Of a stretch of DNA of 64,000 nucleotides, positions 52,828-62,036 are shown in pieces. The translations under genes and the position numbers were made by a program. The notes beneath the pieces were generated by a model, which saw nothing but the letters and a program-made list of their open reading frames with translations, did no database searches and was not told where the DNA came from. The first letter of the stretch is position 1. Each line of letters opens with the position of its first letter. This DNA comes from Paraburkholderia podalyriae (GTDB lineage: Bacteria; Pseudomonadota; Gammaproteobacteria; Burkholderiales; Burkholderiaceae), in contig NZ_VZQQ01000001.1 of assembly GCF_014397785.1 (NCBI RefSeq), forward strand, positions 310,001 through 374,000. The letters are read 5' to 3'.

Positions 52828-52976
52828 CCAGCCTCCAGAACCGGCGGGACCTTCACGGTTACTGCCGGTTACAGAATTGACAATCCGGCTGTACCTGCTG
52901 CAACTTGCGCCCCCTACAATCTGCATCGTTCGTCGTAGTCTGGCATCCGTCAGAACCGGCAGGACAGGAGAATTCC

Positions 52977-53261
52977 ATGAAGCGCGCTACCCTTTTTCTC
53001 GCAGTGGGAATGGCCGCCGCCTGTGCTTCCAGCGCGGCTTTCGCTCACGCGGACATCGGCGTTTTTCTGGGCGTTCCTGGTCCCGTGTATGTTGCGCCAC
53101 CTCCAGTCGTGTACGAGGCGCCGCCCCCAATGGTCTACGCGCCGGCCCCGGCCTATGGCTACGGATACCGCTATGAAGGCGACTACGGCGACGAGCGCCG
53201 ATGGCATGACCACGGCCGGCACCGTGGATGGGAGCATCATCGTCACGAAGACGACGATTGA
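52977..53261 (+). CDS. Small secreted His/Tyr/Pro-rich protein
   Basis: 94 residues with a signal peptide (MKRATLFLAVGMAAACAS) and cleavage near AFAHA. The mature part is VYVAPPPVVYEAPPPMVYAP repeats then an acidic and His-rich tail (RRWHDHGRHRGWEHHRHE). Similar small secreted proteins occur beside metal-stress genes. His clusters may bind metal (inference). AGGAG precedes the ATG. Confidence 0.7.
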   Translation: MKRATLFLAVGMAAACASSAAFAHADIGVFLGVPGPVYVAPPPVVYEAPPPMVYAPAPAYGYGYRYEGDYGDERRWHDHGRHRGWEHHRHEDDD

Positions 53262-53295
53262 TTCGTCATTGCTGGCTCGTAGAGTAGCCGCCAGG

Positions 53296-54505
53296 TCATG
53301 TCCTGCTGTCGCGTGTCATTGGCCGGATCACCAGCGCGAACAGCGTGGCGATACAGAATCCCGCTCCGGCATAAAACGTCGTACTCGCTCCGAAGCGGTC
53401 CCAGAGTTGACCGGCCACGACACTGGCGACAAGCATCGCCAGTCCGCTCACCAGGTTGAAGAAACCGAATGCAGTGCCTTTCAGCCCGGTCGGTGCTGAT
53501 TGCGCGACCATGGTCGCCAGCAGACCTTGCGTCAATCCCATATGCAGCCCCCACAGGGCTACTCCGAATATCACGACCGGCCATGAGTTGCCATGAGCCA
53601 GCACGATGTCGGATGCGACGAGCACCAGAATGCCGGCGGCCAACAGCCTGGTGTGACTCATCGAGTCAGCCAGTTTTCCGAACGGGTACGCCGACAGCGC
53701 GTACACGATGTTCATCGCCACCATGACGAGAGGCACGAGGGCTATCGGCACACCGCCCTGCATTGCGCGCAACACGAGGAAGGCTTCACTGAAGCGTGCG
53801 AGCGTGAAGAATGCACCGACACCGACAACCCACCAGTAAGGCACACTGAGTTTCTTCAGGCTTTCGAGCTTAATCGGGTTGACGCGCTTTGCTCCCGGCT
53901 GCCGCGCGGGTTCCGTGATACCGAAAGCGAGTAACGCTACGGCAATAAGTCCCGGCACCACCGCGACCCAGAATACCCAACGGAAGTTGTCCGCCCACAG
54001 CAGCATCAGGGCGACCGCGAGCAAGGGCCCAAGAAAGGCGCCGATTGTGTCGAGTGATTGCCGCAGGCCATAGGCCGCGCCGCGCAGATGCGCTGGGGTG
54101 ATGTCAGCCACGAGTGCGTCGCGCGGTGCACCCCGAATGCCTTTTCCTATTCTGTCGGCCCACCCGTGCCGTCAATACGATGCCCGCCGTGGGCGCCAGC
54201 GCAAACAGTGGCTTGCTTAACGCTCCCATCCCATATCCGATGACCGCGAGCCACTTCCGGTTACCGAGGTAGTCGCTCAGTGCTCCCGAAAACACCTTGA
54301 CGATGGGTGAAGCCGCCTCTGCCACGCCTTCAATCAGGCCGACCATCGTGGCGCTTGCACCGAGACTTGTCACGAGGAACATCGGCAGCAGGCTGTGGAT
54401 GACTTCGGACGAGATGTCCATGAACATGCTCACGAAGCCGAGCATCCAGATGCCACGGGGAATTTGGCTGAGCGTACTGGCACGCTGGGTTGAATCCGTC
54501 TGCAC
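53296..54505 (-). pseudogene. MFS transporter broken by a +1 frameshift
   Basis: The N-terminal half (54104-54505) starts MQTDSTQRASTLSQIPRG with MFS motif GALSDYLGNRKW and ends VLTARVGRQNRKRHSG. If one G of the GGG run near 54155 is removed, it continues VADRIGKGIRGAPRDALVADITP into the C-terminal half (53296-54111), which has SFGVALWGLHMGLTQGLLA-like and GRTLG-region membrane helices. So it was one 12-helix gene. A sequencing error is possible; if real, it is inactive. Confidence 0.8.
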
Positions 54506-54629
54506 GTGTCCTCGGTTCAGTAGTGGTCTGCGTCAATCCGGGTATTGTCACATCGACGGGCAACGGTGCGATCAATCTCGATGCCTGCCTGCGGGGCCCT
54601 CCGGCGTCGACATCATTTAAGACGTATTC

Positions 54630-55069
54630 CGGCGTTGCCGCTCGCGCCGGTACACATAGAGCGCCGGCAGCAGGTTCGTACTGAGCAAACCGCTCCAGAC
54701 CAGCCCGCCCAGTGTAACGATGGCGAGCCCTTGTTCCGGGGCAGCGCCTTTGCCAGCGGCATGTGCAATATAAGCAGTCCCGGCACCCGAACTTCACTTC
54801 ATATCCCACCGGCATGCGAAGCGTTTCGAGCGCTTTTTTCGAGGCGGAGATGACCTGCCCGAGCGGCGCGGTCGGTGTGGCCAGTATCTCTCGGCCACGT
54901 CCCGCAAGGCGGCCCAGCCATTGGCCAAGATGGGGATCTGTTTCAGCTGCTCAATGGACAGTTGCGTGGGGTCCGCCAGTTGAACGAAGACGTCCAGGTG
55001 GCGGTTGCCCTCCGGAACCGTTGCAATCGTCTGCCCTGCGAGCAGGATGTGTGACACGGGACCCGGCAT
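54630..55069 (-). pseudogene. Remnants of a heavy-metal RND efflux pump (CusA/HME type)
   Basis: Two broken pieces on the minus strand. One (about 54794-55069) reads ILLAGQTIATVPEGNRHLDV, FVQLADPTQLSIEQLKQIPI, a porter-domain piece of CusA-like pumps. The other (about 54630-54740) reads AIVTLGGLVWSGLLSTNLLP then ALYVYRRERQRRN with a stop, the last membrane helix. The middle of the gene is gone. Relic of a metal-resistance operon. Confidence 0.65.
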
Positions 55070-55271
55070 ACCAGCTAACGAACTTGAGCGCGTGCTGGAA
55101 CCGTTCTATCGGTTGAACCACTCATCAGCGTCAGGAAGCGGATTGGGTCTCTCTATCGTGTCCGAAATTGCGCGACGAACTGGTGGGCGCCTCGTGCTCG
55201 AGAACATGGACGGCGGATTTCGCGCCCGATATTTTCAACCGTTCAACTTGACGGCGAGAGAAAGCGCTTGA
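55058..55271 (+). pseudogene. C-terminal fragment of a sensor histidine kinase
   Basis: Reads DTGPGIPANELERVLEPFYR then GSGLGLSIVSEIARRTGG, the G1/F/G2 boxes of the HATPase_c domain, and ends normally at 55271. Everything upstream, including the dimerisation His, is missing. It abuts the RND fragment on the opposite strand, so this is a junction of broken metal-resistance genes. Confidence 0.75.
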
Positions 55272-55273
55272 GC

Positions 55274-55894
55274 TCAACCCTCTTCCATGTTCGTCAGAAC
55301 CCGGTCCGTCAGCGCGGCATATACGTCGCCGTTATAAAACGGATGCCGCGTGCTCAGCCGAGCGACGATCGCCCCGTCGTCCCCTGCCGCAACGCCTTCA
55401 AACGTCCTCTCGAACGCTGCTCGCGACTTCGCTTCGGCCTCGCGCAGCGCGGCCGTATCCGGCGAGGCGGCCGTGCTCAGCGCAACGTCGAATCGGGGAC
55501 CATATACGAACGAAAAAATATCGAGCGAACGCGCGCCGTGATAAGCGCTGGTCACGACAATTACACGCGTCCAGCCGCGCGGCCGCGCGAGCCGCAATTT
55601 GGTAAAGACCGCATCGCCGACCGTGTCGCGTGCCGAGGTTTCGGCGACGACCGTGTCGTCATCGAGGCCATGAGCGTCGATCGCGTGACGGCGCATGGCG
55701 TCGGCGATAGCGATGTCGGAATCAGCGCGATACGCCCAGCCGCTGGTCACGATGAGCGGGACTCGCCCCGCTTGCAAGAGCGCGACGGCACGAGCGAGGC
55801 GCGCGCGCGTTTCGTCGTTGAGTCGTCCTTGCGCGTCCATCAAATTGGCAAGTACGATGGCGGCGTCGTAGTCGCCTTCGTTGGCATCGAGCAT
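55274..55894 (-). CDS. YdcF-family (DUF218) protein
   Basis: 206 residues from ATG 55894 (MLDANEGDYDAAIVLANLMD). DUF218/ElyC-SanA-YdcF blocks: AAIVLANLMD, PLIVTSGWAYRADSD, DDTVVAETSARDTVGDA, VIVVTSAYHGARS. These soluble or anchored proteins may bind SAM or act on envelope precursors; function open. It starts only 5 bp from the divergent formyltransferase ATG, so each promoter must overlap the other gene. Confidence 0.75.
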   Translation of the reverse strand: MLDANEGDYDAAIVLANLMDAQGRLNDETRARLARAVALLQAGRVPLIVTSGWAYRADSDIAIADAMRRHAIDAHGLDDDTVVAETSARDTVGDAVFTKLRLARPRGWTRVIVVTSAYHGARSLDIFSFVYGPRFDVALSTAASPDTAALREAEAKSRAAFERTFEGVAAGDDGAIVARLSTRHPFYNGDVYAALTDRVLTNMEEG

Positions 55895-55899
55895 GAGAG

Positions 55900-56499
55900 A
55901 TGAGAATCCTGTTTCTGACAAATAATGCGATCAGCGAGCCTTTAATCACGTGGCTCAGCCAGCGCGAAGACATGACGGTCGTCGATCACAAGCTGACGCC
56001 AGACGATGTCGTGGGGCATGGGCCGGACCTGATCGTTAGCTACTCGTACCGCCATATTCTAAAGCGGGCCGTGCTCGATACGTTGCCAGGCCGCTTCGTC
56101 AACCTGCATATTTCGTTGTTGCCGTTCAATCGTGGCGCTGATCCGAATGCGTGGTCGTACCTCGACGGGACCCCGCCAGGCGTGACGATTCATGAGATCG
56201 ACGAAGGAATCGATACGGGCGCCATTCTCTTGCAGCAGCACGTTGCGATAGATGAAGCCAGCGAGACGCTGGCGAGTTCCTACCGGCGGCTTCACGAGGC
56301 GATTCAAACGCTATTCAGGAACCACTGGGAAGATCTGCGCACCCGAAGCATCATCAGCCAGCCGCAGCGAGAGGCGGGGACGTTCCATGCGTCGGCCGAT
56401 TTCGCCCGTTTCAGGGAGCAGCTTCTAGGTACGGAGGGATGGGATGTTCCGCTGCTCACGCTGCGCGAACGCCATCGGCGGCTCATCGCGTCTTCGTGA
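55900..56499 (+). CDS. Formyltransferase-domain protein (sugar N-formyltransferase type)
   Basis: 199 residues. Formyl-transferase fold: MRILFLTNNAISEPLITWL, then NLHISLLPFNRGADPNAWSY (the His-Ser-Leu-Leu-Pro motif binding formyl-THF), IDEGIDTGAILLQ with the catalytic Asp. Close to proteins that N-formylate amino sugars. It opens the nonulosonic acid cluster, so a role in making a formylated sugar is likely. Start ATG at 55900. Confidence 0.75.
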   Translation: MRILFLTNNAISEPLITWLSQREDMTVVDHKLTPDDVVGHGPDLIVSYSYRHILKRAVLDTLPGRFVNLHISLLPFNRGADPNAWSYLDGTPPGVTIHEIDEGIDTGAILLQQHVAIDEASETLASSYRRLHEAIQTLFRNHWEDLRTRSIISQPQREAGTFHASADFARFREQLLGTEGWDVPLLTLRERHRRLIASS

Positions 56500-56776
56500 C
56501 GTGTTTCCCCTGTCTTGTAGTCGCCCGTTTCCGGCCAACCTGTGGGCGCCGTCTGACGGGGCTGCCAGTTTGCCGATTAGAAGGGTAAAACGCCTCCAAA
56601 TCCAGCCTAAGACAGCCCTCCCTCTCGAATAGCATACGTCACTGGATGGCAAGCTTCGCGCTCGCTGTATCTGTCACCCGCATGGCGCGCATCGATTGAC
56701 CGATCCGCTGCCGTAGATCGGCGGGTGCCGGGTGCGAGCGCATCGGCGGCATGTGACGGGTTTGAAGGATCGGGGA

Positions 56777-57772
56777 ATGTTCGACAACAAATCGCTACTT
56801 ATCACGGGCGGAACGGGTTCGTTCGGCCAGATGTTCGTCAAGACGCTGCTGGCAAAGTGGCGACCTGCGCGCGTGGTTGTATTCTCGCGCGACGAGCTCA
56901 AACAATACGAAATGCAGCAGAAATACACTGCTGGCTGCATGCGTTACTTCATTGGCGATGTGCGCGATGGTGAGCGTCTCAGGCAGGCGATGCGGGGCAT
57001 CGACTATGTCGTGCATGCCGCCGCGCTCAAGCAGGTTCCCGCCGCTGAATACAACCCGACGGAGTGCATTCGAACGAACGTCGACGGCGCCGAGAACGTC
57101 ATTAATGCGGCAATCGAGAACGGCGTCGAAAAAGTGGTCGCGCTGTCGACGGACAAGGCGGCGAGCCCGATCAATCTTTACGGGGCCACGAAGCTGTTGT
57201 CGGACAAGCTGTTCGTTGCGGCCAACAACCTCGTCGGCAAGCAACGGACGCGCTTTGCCGTCGTACGTTACGGAAACGTGGTGGGCTCGCGCGGCTCGGT
57301 CGTGCCGTACTTTCGCAAGCTCATTGCCGAAGGTGAGGGGAGTCTGCCGATCACCGACGAGCGGATGACGCGTTTCTGGATCACGCTCGACCACGGCGTC
57401 GACTTCGTCATGAAGGCGTTCGAGCGCATGCATGGCGGCGAGCTGTTCGTGCCGAAGATTCCGTCGGTCCGGATTGTCGACCTTGCCCGGGCAATGGCGC
57501 CGGAGTTGCCGCAGCACATCATCGGTATCCGGCCGGGCGAGAAGCTGCACGAAATGATGATCACGCGCGACGACAGCATGAACGCGATCACGTTCGACGA
57601 TCACTACGTGATCACGCCGTCGATCAAGTTCGTCGTGCAGGACGACTACATGAAGAACGGCCTTGGCGAGCGTGGCGTGCCGGCCGAAGAAGGGTTCACG
57701 TACACGTCGGACAACAACCGCCATTTCCTGAGCGTCTCAGAGTTGAGAGCACTCGACAAACGAGACGTATGA
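56777..57772 (+). CDS. pseB: UDP-GlcNAc 4,6-dehydratase (inverting), PseB
   Basis: 331 residues. Short-chain dehydrogenase fold: SLLITGGTGSFGQMFVKTLL NAD loop, FSRDELKQYEMQQKY, VHAAALKQVPAAEYNP, ALSTDKAASPINLYGATKLL with the active-site Asp-Lys and YxxxK. This is the PseB type (TDKA, DELKQ), first step of pseudaminic acid synthesis. ATG 56777 is chosen over an earlier in-frame ATG. Its stop overlaps the pseC ATG. The 277 bp upstream (56500-56776) hold no gene and presumably the promoter. Confidence 0.92.
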   Translation: MFDNKSLLITGGTGSFGQMFVKTLLAKWRPARVVVFSRDELKQYEMQQKYTAGCMRYFIGDVRDGERLRQAMRGIDYVVHAAALKQVPAAEYNPTECIRTNVDGAENVINAAIENGVEKVVALSTDKAASPINLYGATKLLSDKLFVAANNLVGKQRTRFAVVRYGNVVGSRGSVVPYFRKLIAEGEGSLPITDERMTRFWITLDHGVDFVMKAFERMHGGELFVPKIPSVRIVDLARAMAPELPQHIIGIRPGEKLHEMMITRDDSMNAITFDDHYVITPSIKFVVQDDYMKNGLGERGVPAEEGFTYTSDNNRHFLSVSELRALDKRDV

Positions 57773-58935
57773 GCGCAACGATCCCGTACGGGCGTCAGTC
57801 GATCGACGAGTCCGACATTGCCGCCGTCGTTCGCGTACTGAGCTCGGACTGGCTGACGCAAGGGCCCGCCGTCCCCGCCTTCGAAATCGCGCTCGCCGCG
57901 CGTGCACAGGCAGCCCACGCAGTGGCCGTCTGCAACGCCACGTCGGCCCTGCACATTGCCTGTCTCGCTGCAGGACTAGGCCCGGGCGATACGCTGTGGA
58001 CGACGCCCAACACGTTTGTGGCTTCGGCGAATTGCGCGCGCTATTGCAGTGCCGATGTCGACTTCGTCGACATTGATCCCAATACCTTCTGTCTCGATGC
58101 GGCCGCGCTCGAACGAAAGCTCGTCCAAGCTCGGGACGCCAACACGCTGCCTAAGGTCGTCATTCCTGTCGCGTTCGCGGGCCGCAGCGCCGACATGCGC
58201 GCAATCTGGCGTCTCGCGGACCGCTTTGGATTCGTCGTGATCGAAGACGCCTCGCATGCCGTTGGCGCGACGTACGCGGGTCGGCCGGTTGGCTGCGGTG
58301 ACTACGCGCACATGACCGTCTTCAGCTTTCATCCGGTGAAGATCGTCACGACCGGCGAAGGCGGGGCCGTGCTCACGAACGACCCCCAATACTATGAGCG
58401 TCTGTTGAGTCTGCGCAGTCACGGCATCACGCGCGATGCGTCCAGAATGGAAATCGATAGCGAAGGGCCGTGGTTCTACGAGATGCAGGAGCTCGGCTTC
58501 AACTACCGGATGACCGACTTGCAGGCCGCGCTCGGACTTTCGCAACTCGAGCGGCTCGACACATTCCTCGCGCGCCGCCGGGCGCTGGCGGCACGTTACG
58601 CGACGTTGCTCGAGGGCCTGCCCCTAACCCTCCCTCGATACGATGCACTCAATGATTCGGCGTGGCATCTGTACGTCGTGCGTCTAAAGCCCGGCGTGAC
58701 CCGCCGCACGCATCGCGAGACGTTCGAAGCCTTGCGGCAAGCCGGAATCGGCGTCAATTTGCACTACATTCCGGTGCACCTGCAGCCGTACTACCGGCGC
58801 CTGGGCTTTGCGCCTGACCGGTATCCGGAGGCTGAACAGTACTACCGGGAAGCGATAAGCCTGCCCATGTACGCAGGCCTTTCCGACGAAGATCAGGACA
58901 TCGTCGCCAGGGCATTGAAAGCGGTGGTTGCATGA
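57769..58935 (+). CDS. pseC: PLP aminotransferase PseC (UDP-4-keto-sugar transaminase)
   Basis: 388 residues. DegT/DnrJ/EryC1 fold: IPYGRQSIDESDIAAVV, VCNATSALHIACLAAGL, EDASHAVGATYAGRPVG, FSFHPVKIVTTGEGGAVL with the PLP-binding Lys, and ELGFNYRMTDLQAALG. Makes UDP-4-amino-4,6-dideoxy-AltNAc from the PseB product. ATGA overlap with pseB and with pseF. Confidence 0.92.
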   Translation: MSATIPYGRQSIDESDIAAVVRVLSSDWLTQGPAVPAFEIALAARAQAAHAVAVCNATSALHIACLAAGLGPGDTLWTTPNTFVASANCARYCSADVDFVDIDPNTFCLDAAALERKLVQARDANTLPKVVIPVAFAGRSADMRAIWRLADRFGFVVIEDASHAVGATYAGRPVGCGDYAHMTVFSFHPVKIVTTGEGGAVLTNDPQYYERLLSLRSHGITRDASRMEIDSEGPWFYEMQELGFNYRMTDLQAALGLSQLERLDTFLARRRALAARYATLLEGLPLTLPRYDALNDSAWHLYVVRLKPGVTRRTHRETFEALRQAGIGVNLHYIPVHLQPYYRRLGFAPDRYPEAEQYYREAISLPMYAGLSDEDQDIVARALKAVVA

Positions 58936-59642
58936 GCGTCGTCGCAATCATTCCGGCGCGCGGCGGCAGCAAGCGCATTCCGCGCAAGAACATCCGCCTG
59001 TTCCACGGTCTGCCGATCCTTGCCTACTCGATCCGCGCGGCCCGCATGAGCGGCCTGTTCGATCGCATCGTCGTCTCGACCGATGACGAAGAAATCGCGC
59101 GTGTTGCTCGTGAGTACAGTGCCGAGACGCCGTTCATGCGGCCGCAGGCACTGTCCGACGATCACACGGGCACCATGGAAGTCGTCCAGCATGCAATCGA
59201 CGAACTGATGCGGCTAGGCGACGCGCCGACGCTCGCCTGCTGCATCTACGCGACGGCGCCCTTCCTGCAACCGGCCTTTCTGCGTGAAGGCCTGCAATCG
59301 CTCGAATCGCACACCGACAGGTCGTACGCGTTCTCGGTGACAACATTCGGCTTTCCCGTCCAGCGCGCGTTGCATGTCACCGCCGATGGCGGGCTAGACG
59401 CGATCTACCCCGAATACCGCCTCGTGCGTTCCCAGGATCTCCACGAGGCGTGGCACGACGCCGGGCAGTTCTATTGGGGGCGTGTCGGCGCTTGGTTGCG
59501 CGGCGATACGCTGTTTTCCCCCGCCGCGTTGCCGGTCGCGCTACCCCGGCATCTGGTCCAGGACATCGACACCCCCGAGGATTGGCAACGCGCCGAATGG
59601 ATGTACGCGGCGTTAACGGCCGCAGGCGAGCTGACGCCATGA
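58932..59642 (+). CDS. pseF: Pseudaminic acid cytidylyltransferase PseF
   Basis: 236 residues. NeuA-like CMP-sugar synthetase: IIPARGGSKRIPRKNIRLF (CTP loop), STDDEEIARVAREYSAETP, FLQPAFLREGL, GQFYWGR and VQDIDTPEDWQRAEWMY. Activates pseudaminic acid with CTP. ATGA overlap with pseC. About 55 bp before pseI. Confidence 0.9.
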   Translation: MSVVAIIPARGGSKRIPRKNIRLFHGLPILAYSIRAARMSGLFDRIVVSTDDEEIARVAREYSAETPFMRPQALSDDHTGTMEVVQHAIDELMRLGDAPTLACCIYATAPFLQPAFLREGLQSLESHTDRSYAFSVTTFGFPVQRALHVTADGGLDAIYPEYRLVRSQDLHEAWHDAGQFYWGRVGAWLRGDTLFSPAALPVALPRHLVQDIDTPEDWQRAEWMYAALTAAGELTP

Positions 59643-59697
59643 CCGCCCTGATCGGCCACCCGGTTCGGCCGGCGTATCACTGGTAAGGAGACGCGCA

Positions 59698-60750
59698 ATG
59701 AGCGCATTCAAGATTGCGAATCGGCAGATCGGCCTGAACTGCCCGCCTTTCGTGATTGCCGAGATGTCGGGCAATCACAACCAGTCGCTCGAGCGGGCGC
59801 TGGAGATCGTCGAGGCGGCGGCCGCGAGCGGCGCGCACGCGCTTAAGCTCCAGACTTACACGCCGGATACGATGACGCTCGATCTCGACGCCGGCGAGTT
59901 TCGCATCGACGACCCGAAGAGCCTCTGGACGGGCACCTCGCTCTACCGCCTCTACGAGGAAGCGCATACGCCCTGGGACTGGCATCGGCCGATTTTCGAG
60001 CGGGCGCGCGAACTTGGCATGCTCGCGTTCTCAACGCCGTTCGACGAAACAGCGGTCGATTTCCTCGAGACGCTCGACGTGCCCGCCTACAAGATCGCGA
60101 GCTTCGAAAACACGGACCTGCCGTTGATTCGCCGGGTCGCCGCGACCGGCAAGCCGCTCATCATCTCGACGGGCATGGCGACGGTGGCCGAAATCGACGA
60201 GGCCGTGCGCACGGCGCGCATGGCCGGCTGCGGGCAGCTCGTGTTGCTCAAGTGCACGAGCTCCTACCCGGCGTCGCCCGAGAGCAGCAACGTGCGTACG
60301 ATCACGCACCTGCGCGAACTGTTTGGCTGCGAAGTGGGCCTGTCGGATCACACGTTGGGAACCGGCGCCGCCGTGGCCGCCGTCGCGCTGGGTGCGAGCG
60401 TGATCGAGAAGCACTTCACGCTGCGCCGTGCCGATGGTGGCGTCGATTCGGCGTTCTCGCTCGAACCGGAGGAAATGAAGGCACTCGTTGTCGAGTCTGA
60501 GCGTGCGTGGCTGGCGCTCGGCCACGTTGCGTACGGACCGACGCAGCAGGAACGCGCGTCGTCGATATTCAGGCGCTCTCTTTACATCGTGCGCGACATC
60601 GCTGCTGGCGAAGCGCTGACGGTTGAAAACGTCCGCGCGATCCGGCCAGGCATGGGTCTTTCGCCGAAATACCTCGACGTCATTCTTGGGACGAGAGTCA
60701 GACAACCGCTCAAGCGCGGCACCCCCCTTTCCTGGGACATTCTGAAATGA
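59698..60750 (+). CDS. pseI: Pseudaminic acid synthase PseI
   Basis: 350 residues. NeuB-family TIM barrel: FVIAEMSGNHNQSLERALEI, SGAHALKLQTYTPDTMTLD, LLKCTSSYPASPES, CEVGLSDHTLGTGAAVAAVA, IEKHFTLRRADGGVDSAFS, then an SAF-type antifreeze-like domain (SLYIVRDIAAGEALT). Condenses PEP with the 6-deoxy-altrose diamine. The SDHTLG form is the PseI type. GGAG upstream, last 4 bp overlap the next gene. Confidence 0.92.
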   Translation: MSAFKIANRQIGLNCPPFVIAEMSGNHNQSLERALEIVEAAAASGAHALKLQTYTPDTMTLDLDAGEFRIDDPKSLWTGTSLYRLYEEAHTPWDWHRPIFERARELGMLAFSTPFDETAVDFLETLDVPAYKIASFENTDLPLIRRVAATGKPLIISTGMATVAEIDEAVRTARMAGCGQLVLLKCTSSYPASPESSNVRTITHLRELFGCEVGLSDHTLGTGAAVAAVALGASVIEKHFTLRRADGGVDSAFSLEPEEMKALVVESERAWLALGHVAYGPTQQERASSIFRRSLYIVRDIAAGEALTVENVRAIRPGMGLSPKYLDVILGTRVRQPLKRGTPLSWDILK

Positions 60751-62036
60751 ACAATCGGCTGGCAACGCCCACTACCGAACCCGAACTGTCGGATCTCATT
60801 CGCTGGAAAACCGGGGCCTGGCAGGACCCCGGCATGGTCAACTGGTACTCGGGCCGCATGGTTCAGAGTGAATCGACCAACTCCCTGAAGAACGCCGTCG
60901 AGGTCGGCACGATCAAGCGCTTCGTGCGCGGGCCGGAGATCGTCGATATCGGCGTCGGCACGGGCCGGGCGGCACTGCCGCTGGTCGCGGACGGCTACCG
61001 CCTGACGGGGATCGACAGCTCGCAGGCGATGCTCGACGAGACTCGCCGGCTGGCGGCCGGGGCGCCCATCACGCTGAAGGTGGGCGACGTCGCGTCGCTG
61101 CCGTGCGGCGACAACGAATTCGACTGTGCAGTGGCGCTCAACGTGCTCGTTCACTTTCCCAACTGGCGCGAATCGCTTCTCGAATGGAAGCGTGTCGTGC
61201 GTCCGGAAGGACGGCTGATCTTCGACATCCATTCGCGCGATCACACGACTGCCGCCTACGGCGTCGATCATGCGAAGTGGCCCGAGCCGCTGAAGCTCAC
61301 CGAAAACAACGGTGACTTTGCGTACTACATGTCGCGTGCGAGCGTCGACGAGCTCGTCGACTTCGCAAACAGTGCGGGATTGCGTCTTGTCGCCGCGGTG
61401 CCGTACGGCGCGTTTCTGGGCGGCGGCAACATCAACTGGCTCTCGTATGCCGAACTCGATGCGACGCAGCGCTTCAAGCGCGCGCTGTCGTGGTTCGCGC
61501 GGGACAACAAGTTGTTCGACCTGGGCCTCTTCCTCGAAGAATCGCTGATCGCGCACCTGACGCCGCGCGTGACGGGCCGCATGTTCGTCGTGTTCGACAA
61601 CTGCCCCGATCCCGAGGCGAACGCGCGGTTCGCCGCCGACGTCGCCGCGCGCGACGCTGCGCTCGACAAGCGTGACTTCGCGGCGCTGCTGCCCTGGTTG
61701 CCACTTACGCCGAACGAGTATGCGACTGGGCTTGAACGGCTACTGCAGCCGCTGCGCAGCCGGCATTTCTTCTTCCTGCTGTTCAAGACGCTGACGGCGC
61801 GGCAACCCGACTTCAACTTTGGTGGCGTGATCCCACCGGGCGCGTTCGAGCAATTTCTGGCGTGGATCGAACAGGAGCGCATCGATCAGCGCGCGAGCGA
61901 GATCGCGCGCGGCTGGGCGGCCGACGCGCCGTTCCGCTTCAAGGACGGCGTCGACGTCACGGTCGGCGTTGAATACAACCTGGTCAAGGCGTTGCTGGAA
62001 AAGCATTTCGGTATGTTCACTGGAGGTCGGCAATGA
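60747..62036 (+). CDS. Class I SAM methyltransferase in the pse cluster
   Basis: 429 residues. SAM motif IVDIGVGTGRAALPLVADGY (about residue 67), TGIDSSQAMLDETRRL, then FDCAVALNVLVHFPNWRESL. The C-terminal 200 residues are helical and unrecognised (FLEESLIAHLTPRVTGRMFV). Probably methylates the glycan or a precursor. It overlaps pseI and the next gene by 4 bp each, so it is in the operon. Confidence 0.8.
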   Translation: MNNRLATPTTEPELSDLIRWKTGAWQDPGMVNWYSGRMVQSESTNSLKNAVEVGTIKRFVRGPEIVDIGVGTGRAALPLVADGYRLTGIDSSQAMLDETRRLAAGAPITLKVGDVASLPCGDNEFDCAVALNVLVHFPNWRESLLEWKRVVRPEGRLIFDIHSRDHTTAAYGVDHAKWPEPLKLTENNGDFAYYMSRASVDELVDFANSAGLRLVAAVPYGAFLGGGNINWLSYAELDATQRFKRALSWFARDNKLFDLGLFLEESLIAHLTPRVTGRMFVVFDNCPDPEANARFAADVAARDAALDKRDFAALLPWLPLTPNEYATGLERLLQPLRSRHFFFLLFKTLTARQPDFNFGGVIPPGAFEQFLAWIEQERIDQRASEIARGWAADAPFRFKDGVDVTVGVEYNLVKALLEKHFGMFTGGRQ

